Shown here piece by piece: positions 10,324-18,966 of a stretch of DNA of 64,000 nucleotides. The translations under genes were made by a program, and so were the position numbers. The stretch is taken from positions 1 through 64,000 of the forward strand of contig JBCBCY010000006.1 in NCBI GenBank assembly GCA_038530285.1. Direction: 5' to 3'. The notes below the pieces were generated by a model. It worked only from the letters and a program-made list of their open reading frames with translations, was not told the origin of the DNA and made no database searches. Origin of the DNA: JASJAR01 sp038530285. GTDB lineage: Bacteria > Pseudomonadota > Alphaproteobacteria > Rhodobacterales > Rhodobacteraceae. Position 1 is the stretch's first letter. Every line of letters starts with the position of its first letter.

Positions 10324-10872
10324 TTGACCGAAAAAGAGAAAATGATCGCAGGCGAGCTGTATCGGCCCGGCGACCCTGACCTTTGCGCGGCGCGCCAGCG
10401 TTCGCAAGTGCGCCAGCGGGCCTATAACGCGACCATCGTCGGCGATGACGTCCGTGCCAAGATCCTTGACGATTGGCTGGGGCCGCGCGGGGCAGATGTG
10501 GCAATCCGCGCCCCGTTCTATGTGGACTACGGGTTCAACATCACGCTGGGGTCCGACGTGTTCTTCAACTACGGCTGCACGGTTTTGGATGTCTGCCCTG
10601 TGGTGATCGGCGACAAGACCCAGATCGGGCCGGGCGTGCAAATCCTGACCGCCGATCACCCCCGCGATCCGGCGGCCCGGGATCAAGGCCTGGAGTTAGG
10701 CCGCCCCATCACCATCGGCCGCAATGTCTGGATCGGTGGCGCGGCGGTCATCCTGCCGGGTGTCACCGTGGGTGAGGATGCCGTGATTGGCGCAGGCGCA
10801 GTCGTGACCCGTGATGTGGCGTCGGGCGCAACTGTGGCGGGCAACCCCGCGCGCCCGCTTGTCAGCCCTTGA
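10324..10872 (+). CDS. Maltose/galactoside O-acetyltransferase-like hexapeptide protein
   Basis: Acetyl-CoA-dependent O-acetyltransferase of the LbH left-handed beta-helix superfamily (Maa/LacA/NodL type). It has the N-terminal mac domain (EKMIAGELYRPGDPDL) and hexapeptide turns such as IGDKTQIGPGVQI, the catalytic His region ILTADHPRDP, and IGRNVWIGGAAVILPGVTVG. The start is TTG at 10324, chosen because MTEKEKMIAGELY is the family's normal N-terminus; ATG at 10342 is the alternative. Its position between sufT and sufA is not explained by function and is probably only operon sharing. Confidence 0.88.
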   Translation: MTEKEKMIAGELYRPGDPDLCAARQRSQVRQRAYNATIVGDDVRAKILDDWLGPRGADVAIRAPFYVDYGFNITLGSDVFFNYGCTVLDVCPVVIGDKTQIGPGVQILTADHPRDPAARDQGLELGRPITIGRNVWIGGAAVILPGVTVGEDAVIGAGAVVTRDVASGATVAGNPARPLVSP

Positions 10873-10925
10873 GTGAACCGCGCGCCGCCCCTAGATTGAG
10901 ACCAACAATGAAAGAGTGACCCGCA

Positions 10926-11303
10926 ATGTTTTCGATCCCCGGCAAACAGGCCGTCTCCGTGACGCCCGCCGCTGAAGCCCAGATCGCCCGGCTGATGGCC
11001 GAAGGCGACAAGAAGGGCCTGCGCATCGGCGTCAAGAAAGGCGGCTGTGCGGGAATGGAATACACGATGGACTACGTCGACGAGGTGGACCCCAACGACG
11101 AAGTGGTCGAAGCTGGCGACGCGCGGGTCATGATTGCCCCGATGGCGCAGATGTTCCTGTTTGGCACCGAGATCGACTATGAGACCTCGCTTCTTGAAGC
11201 CGGGTTCAAATTCCGCAATCCAAATGTGGCCGATGCCTGCGGCTGCGGGGAATCGATCAAGTTCAAGGACATTGACGAACTGACCGCCGAACAGGACGTT
11301 TGA
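10926..11303 (+). CDS. sufA: A-type Fe-S carrier SufA/IscA
   Basis: Carries and delivers [Fe-S] clusters to target apoproteins. The 125-residue protein has the three conserved Cys of the family: GGCAGM near residue 40 and CGCGES near residue 107. It also has VTPAAEAQIARLM and LLEAGFKFRNPN typical of the fold. It lies 53 bases after the acetyltransferase and five bases before a TfoX-like gene that opens on GTG. Confidence 0.95.
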   Translation: MFSIPGKQAVSVTPAAEAQIARLMAEGDKKGLRIGVKKGGCAGMEYTMDYVDEVDPNDEVVEAGDARVMIAPMAQMFLFGTEIDYETSLLEAGFKFRNPNVADACGCGESIKFKDIDELTAEQDV

Positions 11304-11307
11304 CCCT

Positions 11308-11634
11308 GTGGCGATTTCGGACAGCGACATCGCCTTTGTCCGCGAGCTGTTTTCCGACCTGGAGCCTTTGACCATCAAACGGATGTTTGGCGGCACAGGG
11401 ATTTATGCAGATGGGCGCATCTTTGCGGTCCAACGCTCCGACGGGGTGGTGTTTCTGAAAGCCAAAGGCGCCTTTGCCGCGCGCATGGCGGCCGCGGGGG
11501 CCGTGCCCTTCGAGATGGAGATGAAAGGCCAGCTTCGGTCGATGGGATATATGTCGCTGCCCGCTGAGGCGCTTGACGATCCCGAGCTGGCTTGCGAATG
11601 GGCACGCAACGCACTCGCTGCTTCAGAGGACTGA
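11308..11634 (+). CDS. TfoX N-terminal-domain protein
   Basis: A 108-residue single-domain protein of the TfoX_N family (RELFSDLEPLTIKRMFGGTGIYADGRIFA is split here: key parts are PLTIKRMFGGTGIY and FAVQRSDGVVFLKA). In gammaproteobacteria TfoX acts in competence, but stand-alone N-domains in alphaproteobacteria have no established role. The start is GTG at 11308, four bases after the sufA stop. The next gene, tpiA, starts one base after its stop, so all are probably one transcript. Confidence 0.85.
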   Translation: MAISDSDIAFVRELFSDLEPLTIKRMFGGTGIYADGRIFAVQRSDGVVFLKAKGAFAARMAAAGAVPFEMEMKGQLRSMGYMSLPAEALDDPELACEWARNALAASED

Positions 11635-11635
11635 C

Positions 11636-12376
11636 ATGCCCAAACTTGCCGCCGGAAACTGGAAAATGAACGGGCTGGATGACAGCCTTGCCGAGATCGA
11701 TGCCTTGGTGGCCGCCCACCCGGCACCCGGCTGTGATGTTCTTTTGTGCCTGCCAGCCACATTGCTGACCCGCGCGGCAGGCCATATTGCGGGCACAGCC
11801 GTGATGATCGGGGCGCAAGATTGCCACCCGGCCACGTCGGGGGCGCATACCGGCGATATCTCTGCCCCGATGCTGGCCGATGCCGGTGCCTCTTATGTCA
11901 TTCTGGGCCATTCCGAACGCCGGGCCGATCACGGTGAAACCGATGCCCTTGTCGCGGAAAAAGCGATTGCGGCGGCTACGGCAGGGCTGACACCGATCAT
12001 CTGCGTGGGCGAAACCCTTGATCAACGCGACGCTGGCGACACGCTCGACGTGGTCGGCACCCAGTTGTCCGGCTCGGTGCCACCGGCCCTTGGCAACGTC
12101 GTGATCGCCTATGAACCGGTTTGGGCCATCGGCACGGGCAAGGTCCCGACGCTGGAGCAGATCGGCGAGGTCCACGGCTTTATCCGATCCCAACTGCACG
12201 GCATGGGGGCCACGTTCTTGGCCGATGCCACGCCGATCCTTTATGGCGGGTCCGTCAAATCATCCAATGCCGCCGAGATCTTTGCGGTTGCGGATGTGGA
12301 CGGCGCCCTTGTGGGGGGCGCGTCGCTGAAGGCTGCAGATTTTTCGGGCATCATCGCGGCACTTGAGGCCGCCTGA
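11636..12376 (+). CDS. tpiA: Triosephosphate isomerase
   Basis: Interconverts dihydroxyacetone phosphate and glyceraldehyde 3-phosphate. The 246 residues hold the substrate-binding Asn-Lys GNWKMNG, catalytic His in VILGHSERR, catalytic Glu in YEPVWAIGTG, and the phosphate-binding LYGGSVKSSN and GALVGGASLK. The ATG comes one base after the preceding stop (TGACATG). It is the last gene before a hairpin repeat that probably ends the transcript. Confidence 0.98.
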   Translation: MPKLAAGNWKMNGLDDSLAEIDALVAAHPAPGCDVLLCLPATLLTRAAGHIAGTAVMIGAQDCHPATSGAHTGDISAPMLADAGASYVILGHSERRADHGETDALVAEKAIAAATAGLTPIICVGETLDQRDAGDTLDVVGTQLSGSVPPALGNVVIAYEPVWAIGTGKVPTLEQIGEVHGFIRSQLHGMGATFLADATPILYGGSVKSSNAAEIFAVADVDGALVGGASLKAADFSGIIAALEAA

Positions 12377-12382
12377 GGGCGT

Positions 12383-12452
12383 CGATCCTTTCAGTAAGGA
12401 TCGAAACACGATTTTTTTGAGTAAAAAATCGACGCCTCCGGCGGGAGTATTT
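12383..12452. repeat. Intergenic hairpin repeat, copy 2
   Basis: Hairpin CGATCCTT, loop TCAGT, AAGGATCG at 12383-12403; then CGATTTTTT with complement AAAAAATCG at 12409-12431; then the box CCTCCGGCGGGAGTATTT at 12435-12452. The order and much of the sequence match copy 1 at 4134-4207. It sits between the convergent genes tpiA and the monooxygenase. Confidence 0.7.
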
Positions 12453-12468
12453 GGCCAGGGTGAACGGG

Positions 12469-13569
12469 CTAAAGCGGTGCGGTGACCGGATCGTAGTCCC
12501 AGACCCAGGACAGCGATTTGCCCGCAGCCCCCGGTGACATCGCTTCGCGCAGGCGAAGAGCCCCAAAGGCCATCTGGCGCAGGCCCGGGTTTGCGATGTG
12601 AAACCTCCACGCATTGGCCCCTGCTGCGGCGACGACGGCCTTTGCGCGCGCGCGCCGGTGGGTCTCATAGCCTGCCAGATTGTCCTTTTGAAGCGCACGG
12701 CCCAGAACCACCGCGTCTTCCAGCGCAAGATTGGCGCCCTGGGCCAGATAGGGCAGTGTCGGATGGGCCGCATCGCCCAAAAGAACCATACGCCCATCGG
12801 TCCAGCGTTCGGCCACAGGATGCAAAAACAACCCCCAAAGGTAGACGTTGTGCACCTGGGCCAGCCAGGCTTGCACATGGTCTGGAAACCGGGCGAACCC
12901 CGCACGCAGGTTCATCGGCCGATCTTCAATCGCCCAGCCTTCGGCGGTCCAGTCGCTTCGGTCTTCGCAGGCCACAATGTTGCGCAGGCCGCCCGCAAGC
13001 GGATAGGTCACAAGGTGACGCCCGGGGCCCATATAAACCTCAGCCACCGGGGGCGCATTTGGGTCATGGATCACGGCCCGCCACGCCACCTGGCCCGAAT
13101 ATTTCGGCTTTGTTCCCGGGTTCAAAGCGCTGCGAAAGGCAGATCGCACCCCGTCCGCCCCCAAAATCACATCGCCCTCGGCGCTGTCCGGCGCCACCTC
13201 AGCGCCCGTCACCAGCCGCGCGCCCGCATCACTCGCCCCTAGGGTCAAAACCTCGATCAGGCGGGCGCGGTGCACGAACACCGCACCGGGTGAGGCGGGA
13301 ATTTCAAGAACCAGCTTGTTTGACAGACCATCAACCAGCCGCGTGCCCTCAGACGCAACCGCCACCTGAAACACGGCATGATCCAGCCCAAGGGCGCCAA
13401 GGGCGCGCATCCCGTTTGAGGAGATCTGCAGCCCGGCCCCGACCTCGGTGATCGCGGGCGCTCGCTCATAAAGGGCCACCTGCGCCCCCGCCCGGGCAAG
13501 GGCCGTTGCCGCCGCGAGGCCAGCCACACCGCCGCCTGCGATGGTTACCGTTGTCGTCCCAAGGCTCAT
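12469..13569 (-). CDS. FAD-dependent aromatic monooxygenase, salicylate-hydroxylase-like
   Basis: Group A flavoprotein hydroxylase using NAD(P)H and O2. The 366-residue protein has the Rossmann GGGVAGLAAATALARAG with the acidic LYERAP, the internal DVILGADGVRSAFR (DG motif), and the GD motif RMVLLGDAAHPTLPYLAQGAN that holds the FAD pyrophosphate. The ATG at 13569 is preferred to a GTG at 13587. Close relatives hydroxylate salicylate, hydroxybenzoate or ubiquinone precursors; the substrate is not identifiable. dksA lies upstream on the same strand, 45 bases away. Confidence 0.85.
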   Translation of the reverse strand: MSLGTTTVTIAGGGVAGLAAATALARAGAQVALYERAPAITEVGAGLQISSNGMRALGALGLDHAVFQVAVASEGTRLVDGLSNKLVLEIPASPGAVFVHRARLIEVLTLGASDAGARLVTGAEVAPDSAEGDVILGADGVRSAFRSALNPGTKPKYSGQVAWRAVIHDPNAPPVAEVYMGPGRHLVTYPLAGGLRNIVACEDRSDWTAEGWAIEDRPMNLRAGFARFPDHVQAWLAQVHNVYLWGLFLHPVAERWTDGRMVLLGDAAHPTLPYLAQGANLALEDAVVLGRALQKDNLAGYETHRRARAKAVVAAAGANAWRFHIANPGLRQMAFGALRLREAMSPGAAGKSLSWVWDYDPVTAPL

Positions 13570-13614
13570 GCCCGCTTCTTGGCCCACCGCCGCTTCACGG
13601 CGACGGGCCGACCT

Positions 13615-14037
13615 TTAATCGTCCCGGTGCACTTTTTCCCGCCGCTCATGGCGTTCTTGCGCTTCCAGCGACATCGTCGCAATCGGCCGCGCATCCAGCC
13701 GTTTCAGGCTGATCGGCTCACCGGTCTTTTCGCAATAACCGTATTCGCCGTTTTCAATCCGGCGCAGGGCCGCGTCGATCTTGGCCACAAGCTTGCGCTG
13801 ACGGTCGCGCGTTCGCAACTCAAGCGCGCGGTCTGTTTCCTCGCTCGCGCGGTCGGCAACGTCTGGAATATTGCGTGCGCCTTCCTGAAGGCCTTCGATG
13901 GTGGATTTGCTGTCGCCCATCAGCTCTGCTTTCCAACCCATCAACTTGCGGCGGAAATACTCAAGCTGCCGTTCGTTCATGAATGGTTCGTCTTCGGCCG
14001 GACGGTAATCGTCTGGCAGGAAGAATTCAGCCTTCAT
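13615..14037 (-). CDS. dksA: RNA polymerase-binding transcription factor DksA, zinc site degenerate
   Basis: Binds the RNA polymerase secondary channel and, with ppGpp, tunes rRNA and biosynthetic promoters. The 140-residue protein has the coiled-coil with DVADRASEETDRALELRTRDR, whose Asp-x-x-Asp/Ala tip is typical of DksA, and the C-terminal globule YGYCEKTGEPISLKRLDARP. Only one of the four zinc Cys is present (CEKT, and ATMS in place of the second pair). GGGGAG precedes the ATG. Low-Cys DksA forms are known in proteobacteria, so it should be functional. Confidence 0.93.
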   Translation of the reverse strand: MKAEFFLPDDYRPAEDEPFMNERQLEYFRRKLMGWKAELMGDSKSTIEGLQEGARNIPDVADRASEETDRALELRTRDRQRKLVAKIDAALRRIENGEYGYCEKTGEPISLKRLDARPIATMSLEAQERHERREKVHRDD

Positions 14038-14223
14038 TACGGCTCCCCTTATTATAATCGCCCTTGGTGCAGACCTAGTTCACAACAGCGGGCAGACCAC
14101 TTTCTATGGCCGGGGCATACACGCAGATGTCTCACTTGTCACGTACGAAACGACGCCTTGCGATGACCGGGGACCGGCCCTAGTCTTCGCACAAACCCCG
14201 CCAGCCAGAGTGTTGAAAATCCC

Positions 14224-15066
14224 ATGAAATTCCAAGGCACAGACGCCTACCTTGCGACAGACGAGCTGGCCGCGGCGGTTAATGCTGCGATCACGGTAGA
14301 ACGCCCTTTGCTGGTAAAAGGGGAACCTGGCACCGGCAAGACAGAGCTTGCCCACCAAGTGGCAGACGCCTTGGGCATGCCCTTGATCGAATGGCACGTG
14401 AAGTCCACCACACGCGCCGTGCAGGGGCTTTACGAATACGATGCCGTTTCGCGGTTGCGCGACAGCCAGTTGGGCGACGCCCGTGTGCATGACGTGGCCA
14501 ATTACATCCGTCCCGGCAAGTTGTGGGACGCGTTTTCGGCCGACCAACGCGTGGTCCTGCTGATCGATGAGATCGACAAGGCCGACATCGAGTTCCCGAA
14601 TGATCTGTTGCAGGAACTCGACCGGATGGCGTTTCACGTCTACGAGACCGGCGAGACGATCGCGGCCAAACACCGCCCCGTGGTGATCATCACATCCAAC
14701 AACGAAAAAGACCTGCCCGACGCCTTTCTGCGCCGGTGCTTTTTTCACTACATCCGCTTTCCAGACCCCGATGCCCTGCGCGCGATCATCGAATTGCACC
14801 ACCCGGGGCTGAAACCCGCGCTCCTGGCCGAGGCCCTGACCCAGTTTTACGAAATCCGCGAAACACCGGGGGTGAAGAAACGCCCATCCACGTCAGAGGT
14901 TCTCGATTGGCTGAAGCTGATCCTTGCCGAAGATCTGACGGCGGACGACCTTAAACGCGGTGGCAAGGACGCCCTGCCAAAACTCTATGGCGCGCTTTTG
15001 AAGAACGAAGCGGATGTGGCCTTGTTTGAACGGCTGGCCTTCATGGCCCGGCGTGAGGGTCGCTAA
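14224..15066 (+). CDS. MoxR-family AAA+ ATPase
   Basis: A 280-residue chaperone-like ATPase. Walker A is GEPGTGKTE near residue 36, Walker B is VVLLIDEIDKAD near residue 117, and sensor 1 is VIITSNNEKDLPDAFLRRC. These proteins usually work with a VWA-domain partner to insert cofactors or activate complexes. No VWA gene is adjacent, but a CoxE-like one lies at 28027-29214 and is a plausible partner. It is divergent from dksA, with a 186-base gap that must hold both promoters. Confidence 0.88.
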   Translation: MKFQGTDAYLATDELAAAVNAAITVERPLLVKGEPGTGKTELAHQVADALGMPLIEWHVKSTTRAVQGLYEYDAVSRLRDSQLGDARVHDVANYIRPGKLWDAFSADQRVVLLIDEIDKADIEFPNDLLQELDRMAFHVYETGETIAAKHRPVVIITSNNEKDLPDAFLRRCFFHYIRFPDPDALRAIIELHHPGLKPALLAEALTQFYEIRETPGVKKRPSTSEVLDWLKLILAEDLTADDLKRGGKDALPKLYGALLKNEADVALFERLAFMARREGR

Positions 15067-15106
15067 ACAAGGCCACCGGGCCAAGCCCGATAAGGCGAGG
15101 TTTCCA

Positions 15107-15547
15107 TCACGGGTCGAAAGCTTTCTTGAGCAGCGATTTGAGCGTTTCGCGTTCTTGCGGACCAAGGGGGTCAAGCAGGCCATCAATCGTTTCGGCAAGG
15201 GCCAATCGCAGCTGCTTGACGGTGTCGTTGCCCTTCGGCGTCAATTGCAAAACGCAGACCCGTCCATCGTCTGGCGATGGGGATTTCTGAACCAGCCCCT
15301 TGGTTCCAAGCGTTTGCAGCAATCGCGTGATCTGCGCTTTGTCGCGCGCGATGGATCGGACCAGTTCATGGATCGCAACGGGCTCTTGATCGGCAAGCGC
15401 CATCAGGACCAAGCCGCCCGCTGGGCCGACCTTTTGTGTGTCAAACGCCGGCGCCCTCCGGCCCAGATCGGCGTGAATCTGGCGCATGAACCGATCGACG
15501 AGTTGACCGATTTCGATGTCCGGCGTCACATTTGTTTTAGTTGACAT
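15107..15547 (-). CDS. MarR-family transcriptional regulator (paralogue 1)
   Basis: A 146-residue winged-helix repressor. The wHTH lies at about 60-115 with ARDKAQITRLLQTLGTKGLV (recognition helix) and the wing SPDDGRVCVLQLTPKG. It is a clear paralogue of the protein at 21880-22317 (shared AP.FDT.K.GP.G, RDK.Q.TR, LTPK). It is divergent from a flavoprotein operon, with a GTTGA-N5-TCAAC palindrome in the gap, so it probably represses itself and that operon. The inducing ligand is unknown. Confidence 0.9.
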   Translation of the reverse strand: MSTKTNVTPDIEIGQLVDRFMRQIHADLGRRAPAFDTQKVGPAGGLVLMALADQEPVAIHELVRSIARDKAQITRLLQTLGTKGLVQKSPSPDDGRVCVLQLTPKGNDTVKQLRLALAETIDGLLDPLGPQERETLKSLLKKAFDP

Positions 15548-15566
15548 TATCTACGCTCTGCCATTT

Positions 15567-15581
15567 GTTGACTTTATCAAC
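15567..15581. promoter_or_regulatory. Predicted MarR operator 1
   Basis: GTTGA, spacer CTTTA, TCAAC: a perfect 5-bp inverted repeat. It begins 20 bases beyond the start codon's first base of the marR gene at 15547 and 61 bases before the TTG of the divergent operon. The same half-sites, spacer length and distance are found at the second MarR gene. Confidence 0.65.
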
Positions 15582-15641
15582 CTATTAAGATGCCTGGTTC
15601 CAGACAACGCAAACCGACGAAGGCCGTCCAGGGAGTGAAAG

Positions 15642-16772
15642 TTGGCAGACAATCGGGCAGGTGTACATGTTGCAATCGTGGGCGGCGGATATGTTGGCGT
15701 TGAACTTGCCAAGGCGCTAAGCGGCACACTCAGGGTCACGTTGATCGAACGCGCCGAGGCTTTCACCCATGCCCCCGCGATGATCCGCGCCATGGTGGAC
15801 CCCTCTGTTCTGGATCGCGCGTTGATCCCCTACGACCGCGCGTTACCGTCCGGGCAGTTTGTCCATGCCGAGGCCACCGGGATTGATGCCACCGGTGTGA
15901 CCTTGGCGGACGGGTCGCACATTGCCGCCGATTACATCGTCCTGGCGACTGGTTCGGGCAATCTTCCGGCATTCAAATCCTCAACAGGCGACATCGCCGG
16001 TGTGCGCGCGGCAAACGCGGTCTGGCACAAGGCCATCGTTGATGCCTCGACGATTGCAATCATCGGCGCGGGTGCGGTCGGCACCGAACTTGCCGGTGAA
16101 ATCGCAAGTGCCATGCCCGACAAGACCATCAGCCTGATTTCCAGCGATGACGCCCTGTTTCCCGGGTTCCCGCAAAAACTGGGCGCGTCGCTGGTGGCCA
16201 AACTGCGCGCGATGAAGGTCGATGTCATCCTGGGCGAGCGGGCCGCAAACCTTCCCGATGGGACGACACCGTCGGGTGGTGAGGTGATGCTTTCCTCGGG
16301 TCGCAGTCTTAAGGCGGATCTGATCGTGCCTGCTGTGGGCGTTCGGCTGGACACGGGGCTGGCCGACCTGTTGCCGGATGTCACACGCGGGCCCGACAAG
16401 CGCTTGGTCACTGATGGCTGGATGCGGCCCACACCCTTGCCCAATGTGTTTGCCGCCGGCGACATCGCCGACAACGGCGATCTGATGACGATCGTCGCGG
16501 TCTCGCGCCAGGTGCCCTGGCTGGCCAAACTTCTCAAAGCCGTGGCGTCGGGCCAGACGGTTGAGGCGCAACCCCCCTACACGCCCTGGGGCAAAGCGCC
16601 GATCCTGGTGCCGCTCGGCCCCAAACGCGGCAGTTCCTTTTTGATGATCGCAACCCTGGGTGACTGGGTCACCAGCAAGATGAAGGGCCGCGATCTGTTC
16701 ATCACCAAGTACCGAAAACTGCTTGGCCAAGCCCAGGCGGCCCCAACCCAAACGGAGAGGAACGTGGAATGA
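15642..16772 (+). CDS. FAD/NAD-dependent oxidoreductase, NDH-2/AIF-like
   Basis: A 376-residue pyridine nucleotide-disulfide-type flavoprotein. It has an FAD-binding GGGYVGVELAKALSG at the N-terminus, a second NAD-binding Rossmann motif IIGAGAVGTELAGEI near residue 140, and the FAD-closing motif NVFAAGDIADNG near residue 270. There is no redox-active CxxC, so it fits NADH dehydrogenase II, AIF-like or rubredoxin reductase-like enzymes. The TTG at 15642 has GGGAG six bases upstream. It overlaps the next gene by four bases (ATGA) and is probably controlled by the divergent MarR protein. Confidence 0.85.
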   Translation: MADNRAGVHVAIVGGGYVGVELAKALSGTLRVTLIERAEAFTHAPAMIRAMVDPSVLDRALIPYDRALPSGQFVHAEATGIDATGVTLADGSHIAADYIVLATGSGNLPAFKSSTGDIAGVRAANAVWHKAIVDASTIAIIGAGAVGTELAGEIASAMPDKTISLISSDDALFPGFPQKLGASLVAKLRAMKVDVILGERAANLPDGTTPSGGEVMLSSGRSLKADLIVPAVGVRLDTGLADLLPDVTRGPDKRLVTDGWMRPTPLPNVFAAGDIADNGDLMTIVAVSRQVPWLAKLLKAVASGQTVEAQPPYTPWGKAPILVPLGPKRGSSFLMIATLGDWVTSKMKGRDLFITKYRKLLGQAQAAPTQTERNVE

Positions 16773-18001
16773 CGACGACAAAGATCATCTCATATCTGAC
16801 AGGCGCGACTGCCTTGGTTGCTGCGCAAGCTGCGATGGCTGAGGCGCCGATGTCGGCCAGCGTGCTGGAATTTGCCGATGCAACGACGTTGTTTGTGGCC
16901 GATAGCGCAGGGGCTGCGATCCACGCCTACACCTTGCCCGAGGCTGAGGCCGCGACTGACTCAGTTCCTTTCACCTTCAAAGGGTTCAGCCGCGTTCTGG
17001 CCGAAACCCTGGGCGTGGCCGAAGCGGACATCACGTTCAACGATCTGGCGGTCAACCCCGCATCCAAGGCCGCGTTTGTCTCGCTGACCGCCGGGTCTGC
17101 GCCTGCGGTGGTCATGGTCACGCCAGACGGCACGGTGACGCCGCTTGATCTGGCGGCTTTGCCTGCCACCAAAACAGACCTTGGCACCGCCCCTGATGAC
17201 GGGGTCACCTTCTGGCGCGACATTCCGGCCGCAACGCTGACGGTCACTGACCTCGATTTTGCCGATGGCACCTTGTTTGTGTCCGGCCTGTCGACGGGCG
17301 AATTTGCTTCGACCCTCAACCAGATCCCCTACCCGTTTGGTGCTGCGGCGTCGTCGACCAGTGTTGAGATTTACCATGCCGTGCACGACCAGATGGAAAC
17401 CCGCGCGCCCATTCGCGCGATGGAGATCGTCGACCTGAACGGCGTCCAAACGGTCGTGGCGGCCTATACCTGCACCCCGCTGGTCACGCTGCCCACAGCC
17501 GATCTGGCCGACGGGGCCCATGTCACCGGCACCACGATCGCAGAGCTTGGGTACGGAAACACCCCGCTCGAAGTGCTGTCGTTCGATGTTTTTGATCAAG
17601 ACGGCAACGCGGCACCGTATGTGATGGTGATCAACCGCGAGCTTCAGGCCAATCTGATCGCGCTGGAGGCCGTGACCGAGGCCGCGAATGCGCCAGGCCT
17701 TGCAGACCCGGTCAGGATGGGAACACAAGCCGGCGTTGCAACCGTTCAAACCCCGATGAGCGGGGTCTATCAGGCGGCCGATCAGGACGCGCAGTTTCTT
17801 CTGGCACTCAAGCGCAATCTCGACACTGGTGCGATGGATCTGGTGTCGATCCGCAAGGGCGTCTACCTGCGGCTGAGCGATTTTATCTCGGAATATGACT
17901 TCCCCGACTACGTCTACGCAGACAATCAGGCTGGTCAGGGCATGCGCGGGTTCCACAACCTTCTAAAGGGCGAAGAAGGTTTCCCCGAGCTGATCGAGTA
18001 A
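16769..18001 (+). CDS. Exported beta-propeller-like protein of unknown function
   Basis: A 410-residue periplasmic protein, second gene of a MarR-linked operon (ATGA overlap with the flavoprotein gene). The signal peptide ends at AQAAMAEAP. The mature chain has repeated blade-like segments (LEFADATTLFVADSAGAAIHAY, DLDFADGTLFVSGLS) compatible with a YVTN/lactonase-like beta propeller. The C-terminus ends with YVYADNQAGQGMRGFHNLL. I do not recognise a named family. Cys are almost absent. It might be an electron-transfer or binding partner of the flavoprotein, but this is only a guess from context. Confidence 0.75.
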   Translation: MTTTKIISYLTGATALVAAQAAMAEAPMSASVLEFADATTLFVADSAGAAIHAYTLPEAEAATDSVPFTFKGFSRVLAETLGVAEADITFNDLAVNPASKAAFVSLTAGSAPAVVMVTPDGTVTPLDLAALPATKTDLGTAPDDGVTFWRDIPAATLTVTDLDFADGTLFVSGLSTGEFASTLNQIPYPFGAAASSTSVEIYHAVHDQMETRAPIRAMEIVDLNGVQTVVAAYTCTPLVTLPTADLADGAHVTGTTIAELGYGNTPLEVLSFDVFDQDGNAAPYVMVINRELQANLIALEAVTEAANAPGLADPVRMGTQAGVATVQTPMSGVYQAADQDAQFLLALKRNLDTGAMDLVSIRKGVYLRLSDFISEYDFPDYVYADNQAGQGMRGFHNLLKGEEGFPELIE

Positions 18002-18804
18002 TGCGCCTGGTCTTGGCAATCGGGCTCGCCGCGACACTTGCGGCTGGTCCCCTTCGGGCCTGCGAGGGCGCGCAGACCAAAGTCGAAGAGGTTTATCCGA
18101 CGGCGACCGCGCTGCCCGAGAACCTTTTGCGGTTTTACATCTATTTTTCAGCCCCCATGGGCCGCGATGATATCGCGCCCGCGGTTGATCTTTTGGATGC
18201 GCAGGGCCGCGTGGTTGAGGGGGTGTTTCTGACCAACCGGTTCGACCTGTGGTCTGCGGATCGCACCCGGCTGACACTGTTGTTAAATCCCGGCCGCGTG
18301 AAAACGGGGCTGGCGGCAAATCTGGCACTCGGGCGTGCCTTGGTCGCGGGTGAGACCTACACGTTGCAGATTTCACGCATTGCGCGCGATGCCAAAGGCT
18401 GCCCATTGACCCGGCCCCATCGCGTGACGTTTCAGGCCGTGCCTGCCGATGTGTCAACGCCCGCGCCCGAGCATTGGAAGATCACGTTCCCCGGCGCTGG
18501 CACGCGCAGGCCGCTAACAGTTGACTTGGATGGTCCGGTCGATCACCTGTCGCTTGCCTACAGGCTTCGGGTGATTGGCCCGGATGGCGCGCTGGTCCCG
18601 GGGCGCATTGGCCTTGATGCGGGCGAAACGCGCTGGCACTTCACCCCCCGCGCGCCCTGGCCGGACAGCCCCCACCGGATAACGATCGACCCGCAGCTTG
18701 AAGACCTTGCGGGCAACCGCCCCGGCGCGTTGTTCGACCAGCCGATGGATGAGCCGCTGGCGGCATGGTCCCCCAGTCTTGACTGGTCACCCACGCGACG
18801 GTGA
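18001..18804 (+). CDS. Exported protein with Ig-like fold, third gene of the MarR-linked operon
   Basis: A 267-residue protein with a signal peptide (MRLVLAIGLAATLAAGPLRA, mature end CEG). Its ATG shares one base with the preceding TAA stop. The body reads like two Ig-like/SbsA-type beta domains: LLRFYIYFSAPMGRDDI...VDLLDAQGRVVEGVF and LSLAYRLRVIGPDGALV. It has two Cys besides the mature N-terminus region (KGCPLT). Function is unknown. Tight coupling to the exported propeller protein suggests that the two act together in the periplasm. Confidence 0.72.
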   Translation: MRLVLAIGLAATLAAGPLRACEGAQTKVEEVYPTATALPENLLRFYIYFSAPMGRDDIAPAVDLLDAQGRVVEGVFLTNRFDLWSADRTRLTLLLNPGRVKTGLAANLALGRALVAGETYTLQISRIARDAKGCPLTRPHRVTFQAVPADVSTPAPEHWKITFPGAGTRRPLTVDLDGPVDHLSLAYRLRVIGPDGALVPGRIGLDAGETRWHFTPRAPWPDSPHRITIDPQLEDLAGNRPGALFDQPMDEPLAAWSPSLDWSPTRR

Positions 18805-18966
18805 CGCCACCGCAAAACCGACAAACGCCCATGTTTCGATCAAAATGCCACGCCCGCGCGCATGTTTGCGATGTCCCGGCCAGGGCTGGGCCGAGAATTC
18901 TTGACTTTTTGGTAAAAAATTGTGGTCCTTATGGGGATTGAGGGCGTCCAAAGCCGGAGAAACGCT

